Source: JBBDIK01 sp040880465 | Lineage (GTDB): Bacteria > Actinomycetota > UBA4738 > JBBDHU01 | DNA: 64,000 nucleotides | Assembly (NCBI GenBank): GCA_040880465.1 | Contig: JBBDIK010000011.1 | Span: 266,210-330,209 of the forward strand | Direction of reading: 5' to 3' | Part shown: positions 60,415 through 64,000 of the stretch, piece after piece | Numbering within the stretch: position 1 is the stretch's first letter | How the letters are laid out: each line of letters opens with the position of its first letter | The notes under the pieces: generated by a model | What the model was told of the DNA's origin: nothing | The model's database searches: none | Seen by the model: only the letters and a program-made list of their open reading frames with translations | Translations under genes and position numbers: made by a program

Positions 60415-61001
60415 CGACGGTCTACCTGGTTCGTCACGGCCGCACGGCCCTCAACGCAGAGGGCCGCTATCGTGGGCACGCGGACCCGCCGCTCGACGAC
60501 GCAGGCGTGCTCGAGGCCGAGGAGACGTCGCTGCGGCTAGCGGCTATCCCCCTACGGGCCGTCGCGGCGAGTCTCCTCCGCCGCGCCATCCAGACCGCCG
60601 AGATCGTCGCGATGCCACACGGACTGCATGTGGAGCCCGATCCGCGACTCATCGACATCGACTATGGGTCCTGGACCGCATGCACGCAAGAGGAGGCGGA
60701 GGCGCTCGACCCGGAGTTGCATCGCGCGTTCCGGTCGGACCCGCGGCAAGCGGCTACCCCCTCCGAGCGTGTCGAGGACGTGGCCGAACGAACCCTCGAA
60801 GCGCTCTGCGCGGTTTCCCGTCGGCACCCCGACAGCACGGTCGCCGTCGTCTCCCACGATGTACCGATCCGGGCACTGCTGTCCCAGCTCCTCGGCTTCG
60901 AGGGCGAGCGGTTCTGGACGTTCCCGCTGCCAACGGCCTCTGCGACCGTACTCGCGGTGACGGATGGGCAGGTCGAGGTCCTGGAACTCCCTCAGCCCTG
61001 A
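60411..61001 (+). CDS. Histidine phosphatase (phosphoglycerate mutase-like)
   Basis: The 196-residue protein has the branch-2 signature VYLVRHGRTALNAEGRYRGHADPPL (catalytic H9) and the second His in VAVVSHDVP. The broad-specificity phosphatase family includes cobalamin and acid phosphatases; substrate unknown. GTG 60411 overlaps the DUF190 stop. Converges with arsC with a ten-base overlap. Confidence 0.86.
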   Translation: MTTVYLVRHGRTALNAEGRYRGHADPPLDDAGVLEAEETSLRLAAIPLRAVAASLLRRAIQTAEIVAMPHGLHVEPDPRLIDIDYGSWTACTQEEAEALDPELHRAFRSDPRQAATPSERVEDVAERTLEALCAVSRRHPDSTVAVVSHDVPIRALLSQLLGFEGERFWTFPLPTASATVLAVTDGQVEVLELPQP

Positions 61002-61411
61002 GCGGAACGCTCCTTGAGCAGTTCGTTCGCCAGTCCTCGGACCCGAACGTCGATCTCCTCGATGATCGGTCGGACCTCAGCGACGCTCTTGCCAGCCGGG
61101 TCAGGAAGTTCCCAATCCAGGTAGCGGGTACCGGAGAAGACCGGGCAGGCGTCCCCGCATCCCATGGTCACGACGACGTCGGACGCCTTCACCTCGTCGG
61201 GGTCGAGGAGCTTCGGCTCAGCACCGGCGAGATCGATCCCGATCTCAGCCAGGGCGGCCGCGACGGCCGGGTTGACCTCGTCCGCAGGAGCGCTTCCGGC
61301 GGATCGGACGTCGATCCTGCCCGCCGCGTAGCGCTCCAGAAGGGCCGCCGCGATCTGGCTCCGCCCGGCGTTGTGGACGCACACGAACAGGACCTGAGGC
61401 AGGTCATCCAT
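60992..61411 (-). CDS. arsC: Arsenate reductase, thioredoxin-linked type
   Basis: The 139-residue protein has the low-molecular-weight phosphatase loop CVHNAGRS (catalytic C11, R17), plus C85 and C89 (MGCGDACP), which form the redox relay of thioredoxin-coupled ArsC. It reduces arsenate to arsenite. The start overlaps the aqpS stop by eight bases. It is the last gene of the phosphate-regulator operon. Confidence 0.93.
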   Translation of the reverse strand: MDDLPQVLFVCVHNAGRSQIAAALLERYAAGRIDVRSAGSAPADEVNPAVAAALAEIGIDLAGAEPKLLDPDEVKASDVVVTMGCGDACPVFSGTRYLDWELPDPAGKSVAEVRPIIEEIDVRVRGLANELLKERSAQG

Positions 61412-62090
61412 CGCGAACTCCTTCGCGGACAGGGAAGAGCACGCCCAGCAGGCCGACGGCCGCGAACGCAGCGACGAGCTCCGCCACGAGGAACACCGGC
61501 ACCGATCGGGGCGCGATGCCCGCGAAGGTATCCGAGAGCATCCGAGCGAGCGTCACCGCCGGATTCGCGAAGCTGGCCGATGACGTCGAAAGGATCGCAG
61601 CGGTGATGAACGTACCGACGGCGGCTGCGATGACCCCGGGATGAGCGCCGGACCGAACGAACCCGCCTATCACCAGTATCAACCCGACGGTTGCGACGAA
61701 CTCCCCGATGCCGACGCCGATACCACCGCGGACCGTCGTCGAAAGCTCGATCGCCGGGAGGGCGAACATCAGGTTCGCGAGCACGGCGCCCGCGATGGCT
61801 CCGATCACCTGCGCAGAGACGTATCCCATCGCATCACGGTTCGTGATCCGGCCCGTCATTCGGACCATCATCGTCACTGCCGGGTTGAAGTGCGCCCCCG
61901 AGAGCGGGGCGAAGACGAGGATCATCGCCGCCAAGACGGCCCCGGTCACCACTGCGTTCACCGTGAGTTGGAGCGCTGGGGAGTCCGGCCCGAGCCGGGT
62001 CGCGACGATCCCGGAGCCGACGATGCCGATGAGCAGGAATGCTGCGCCCACCCCCTCCGCGAGCATGCGTCGACCGAGTGAACCGTTCAT
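61404..62090 (-). CDS. Aquaglyceroporin-type channel (AqpS-like)
   Basis: The 228-residue six-helix MIP protein has both pore motifs NPA (HFNPAVTM and FANPAVTL). Next to arsC it fits the AqpS role: arsenite, formed by ArsC, leaves the cell through the channel. Unlike classic glycerol channels it lacks extended loops. ATG 62090 overlaps the stop of the response regulator gene (ATGA). Confidence 0.88.
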   Translation of the reverse strand: MNGSLGRRMLAEGVGAAFLLIGIVGSGIVATRLGPDSPALQLTVNAVVTGAVLAAMILVFAPLSGAHFNPAVTMMVRMTGRITNRDAMGYVSAQVIGAIAGAVLANLMFALPAIELSTTVRGGIGVGIGEFVATVGLILVIGGFVRSGAHPGVIAAAVGTFITAAILSTSSASFANPAVTLARMLSDTFAGIAPRSVPVFLVAELVAAFAAVGLLGVLFPVREGVRDG

Positions 62091-62800
62091 GGAACGAACT
62101 TATAGCCAAGACCCCGGACCGTCAGCAGGTGGACGGGCTCGTGCGGCTGCCGTTCGACCTTGGCCCGCAACCGCTTGATGTGCACGTCGAGAGTCTTCGT
62201 GTCCCCGATGTAGTCCGCCCCCCAGAGCCCCTCGATGAGGAACTCCCTCGTGAGGAGCCTCCCCGGATGAGCGAGCAGCATCTCGAGGAGCTGGAACTCT
62301 CGCGGCGGCATGCGAACGTCCGCGCCGCGCACGCGTACCTCGTGTCGTGCCACATCCATCTCAACCGGTCCTCCGGCGAGGATCTCAGTGGGTGTATCGG
62401 GCGTCGATCGTCCGCGCCGATCGGAGGAACTCCGGCGCAGATTCGCGCGAACGCGGGAGACGAGCTCCCGGACCGAGAATGGCTTCGTGACGTAGTCATC
62501 CGCCCCGAGCTCCAAGCCGGCGACCTTGTCGGCTTCGGAGTCCTTGGCGGTCACCATGATGATAGGAACGTCGGACTCGGCGCGGATCGCCCGGCAGACA
62601 TCCAGCCCCGCAACCTCCGGCAACATGAGGTCCAGGATGATCAGCGCGGGAGCCTGCTGCCGGAACAGATCGATACCACGACGTCCGTCTTCCGCCACCA
62701 CCACCCGGTACCCCTCGCGCTCGAGGTTGAACTGCACGGTCTCCGCGAGCGGCGCCTCGTCTTCGACGATCAACACCAGGGCACCGTCGTCAGATGTCAT
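62087..62800 (-). CDS. OmpR/PhoB-family response regulator (RegX3-like)
   Basis: The 237-residue protein has a receiver (acidic VEDE, phosphoacceptor D57, VTKPF) and a winged-helix DNA-binding domain (PPREFQLLEMLLAHPGRLLTREFLIEGLWG, DTKTLDVHIKRLRAKVE, TVRGLGYKF). The position after phoU marks it as the Pho-regulon regulator. No sensor kinase is in the window. It overlaps phoU by 11 bases and aqpS by four. Confidence 0.88.
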   Translation of the reverse strand: MTSDDGALVLIVEDEAPLAETVQFNLEREGYRVVVAEDGRRGIDLFRQQAPALIILDLMLPEVAGLDVCRAIRAESDVPIIMVTAKDSEADKVAGLELGADDYVTKPFSVRELVSRVRANLRRSSSDRRGRSTPDTPTEILAGGPVEMDVARHEVRVRGADVRMPPREFQLLEMLLAHPGRLLTREFLIEGLWGADYIGDTKTLDVHIKRLRAKVERQPHEPVHLLTVRGLGYKFVP

Positions 62801-63485
62801 CGGGGCCGAGATCGTCCTCGGGATGAGACGCGTCGGTGAATTCACGGAACTCGCCGGTCAACAGGAAGCCCACCTGCTCACCGATGTCCACCGCGTGGTC
62901 CCCAACCCGTTCGAGTTGGCGGGCGACCACGATCATCCGTAATGCCCACTTGAGCTTCTGAGGATCGGGAGCCAGCGCCGCGACTTCCTTGTAGACACCG
63001 AGGTTCAGCCGGTCGACCGGATCGTCCATACCCGGGAGTCGAAGACACAGTCCCAAGTCACGCGCCCGGAACGCCTCAAGCGCAGTTCGGATCATAGGAC
63101 GCACGATATCGCCCATCTCCACGACGCGCGTCACGATCGTCTCGCTGCTGGGCAGGTCCTTCACCGATCGATACGTTTTCGCGATGTTCACCGCCATATC
63201 GCCCACGCGCTCGAGATGGAGGTTGATATGCAGGATGGCCGATATCAGCCGGAGGTCGATGGCGACCGGGGTCTGCAACGCCAGTACGTCGAGCGTCCGC
63301 CGGTCGATGGACAGATAGCGTTCGTCGATCGCGTCGTCTTCTCCGATGACCTGCTCGATGAGAGCGTCGTCCCGCTCGGCGAGACCCTGGAGGGCGCGCC
63401 CGACCGACCGCTCGGCCAGTTCCCCCATGCCGAGGAGGTCGAGCTCAAGCGTCTCAAGCTCCTCGTGGAACTGAACCCGGGCCAT
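62790..63485 (-). CDS. phoU: Phosphate signalling protein PhoU
   Basis: The 231-residue protein has the double helical PhoU repeat (FHEELETLELDLLGMGELAERSVGRAL and, later, VDRLNLGVYKEVA). It links Pst transport to the Pho two-component system and keeps phosphate signalling off when phosphate is high. ATG 63485 overlaps the pstB stop (TGATG). Confidence 0.92.
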   Translation of the reverse strand: MARVQFHEELETLELDLLGMGELAERSVGRALQGLAERDDALIEQVIGEDDAIDERYLSIDRRTLDVLALQTPVAIDLRLISAILHINLHLERVGDMAVNIAKTYRSVKDLPSSETIVTRVVEMGDIVRPMIRTALEAFRARDLGLCLRLPGMDDPVDRLNLGVYKEVAALAPDPQKLKWALRMIVVARQLERVGDHAVDIGEQVGFLLTGEFREFTDASHPEDDLGPDDI

Positions 63486-64000
63486 CAGCCGAACCTTCCC
63501 GTGACGTAATCCTCCGTCCGCCGGTCGGAGGGGTTGGTGAAGATCGTCTGGGTCCGATCGTACTCCACGACCACGCCGGTCCGGTTCCCGGAGTCGCTAT
63601 CGACCTCAACCGTGAAGAACGCGGTCCGGTCCGACACCCGTGCTGCTTGCTGCATGTTGTGGGTAACGATCACGATCGTGTAGTCCTTCACGAGTTCGGC
63701 CATCAGATCTTCGATCCGGGCCGTCGCGATCGGATCGAGGGCCGAGCAGGGTTCGTCCATCAGGATCACGTCCGGCGCGGTCGCGATGGCTCTCGCGATA
63801 CACAGGCGCTGTTGCTGCCCCCCTGAGAGCACCATCGCGGAACGCTTGAGCTTGTCCTTCGCCTCGTCCCAGAGTGCGGCGCGCCGGAGGGAGCGCTCGA
63901 CGAGTTCATCCATGTCGTCCCGCGATCCGGCGATCTTCGGGCCGAAGGCGACATTGTCGTAGATGGACTTCGGGAACGGGTTCGGCTTCTGGAACACCAT
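63485..64000 (-). CDS. pstB: Phosphate ABC transporter ATPase PstB, N-terminus cut by window edge
   Basis: The C-terminal 171 residues of PstB are visible. They include the Q-loop region (VFQKPNPFPKSIYDNVAFG), the ABC signature LSGGQQQRLCIARA, Walker B VILMDEPCSALDP and the His switch VTHNMQQAARVSD. The Walker A part lies beyond base 64000. PstB energises high-affinity phosphate uptake with PstA, PstC and PstS, expected upstream. Confidence 0.95.
   Translation of the reverse strand: MVFQKPNPFPKSIYDNVAFGPKIAGSRDDMDELVERSLRRAALWDEAKDKLKRSAMVLSGGQQQRLCIARAIATAPDVILMDEPCSALDPIATARIEDLMAELVKDYTIVIVTHNMQQAARVSDRTAFFTVEVDSDSGNRTGVVVEYDRTQTIFTNPSDRRTEDYVTGRFG

Overview
The window is about 64 kb of GC-rich bacterial DNA, densely packed with genes. 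The gene style points to an uncultured member of the Actinomycetota or a close relative. Two F420-type luciferase-like oxidoreductases, an FrhB-family protein, a 7Fe ferredoxin, a PucR regulator, GTG starts, -10 boxes only 6-8 bases before start codons, and chains of ATGA, GTGA and TGATG overlaps all fit that. A run of ten N at 22990-22999 shows this is a draft scaffold, probably from a metagenome. I saw no rRNA, tRNA, insertion sequence, prophage or CRISPR array. The inventory is core metabolism, transport and signalling, and no gap between genes exceeds about 340 bases.

Layout. 0-7 kb: GAF/PAS sensor (runs off the left edge), CHASE-GGDEF diguanylate cyclase, tldD-tldE, then a CBS protein, a degenerate nucleotidyl cyclase and a zinc-ribbon membrane protein. 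7-15 kb: PHP phosphoesterase with a 2-hydroxyacid oxidase, gpsA-glpX, an ArsR-rhodanese fusion divergent from an ArsM-like methyltransferase whose in-frame TGA is probably selenocysteine, an LLM oxidoreductase and a sugar nucleotidyltransferase. 15-22 kb: NfeD-SPFH pair, PilT, a second degenerate cyclase, Mrp and Lgt. 22-29 kb: PAP2, a CPBP protease split by the N gap, a polytopic membrane protein, a methyltransferase, LmbE, PepA, a cupin, and a CytX permease under a TPP riboswitch. 29-40 kb: SRPBCC protein, two response-regulator hybrids, DUF429, sugar dehydrogenase, CoA-binding and Nudix proteins, a flavin disulfide reductase, an A-type Fe-S carrier, FrhB, ferredoxin and a second LLM protein. 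40-46 kb: a GABA/polyamine catabolic cluster (two aldehyde dehydrogenases, PucR, GabT) with a clear inverted-repeat operator. 46-57 kb: MFS, PhhB, SDR, an SLC41-type Mg transporter with a duplicated PhoU/TrkA-C partner, IspH, a secreted phosphodiesterase, an RlpA-like protein with a structured leader, and CorA. 57-64 kb: Pit phosphate permease with two DUF47 partners, a fluoride riboswitch with crcB, and a pstB-phoU-response regulator-aqpS-arsC operon.

Three themes link the genes. Phosphate and arsenic handling meet in the last operon, where arsenate reductase and an As(III)-type channel are translationally coupled to the phosphate regulator. Arsenic may return at 11-12.8 kb, where the ArsR-rhodanese protein faces the candidate selenoprotein methyltransferase. 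Ligand-sensing leaders recur: TPP and fluoride are confident, and a c-di-AMP-like leader is tentative.

The strongest candidate for something unusual is the UGA at 12582-12584. Reading continues in frame for 55 more codons of good family C-terminus. The UGA sits where the family has its metalloid-binding cysteine, and a SECIS-like hairpin follows at the right distance. The Sec machinery itself is not in this window.
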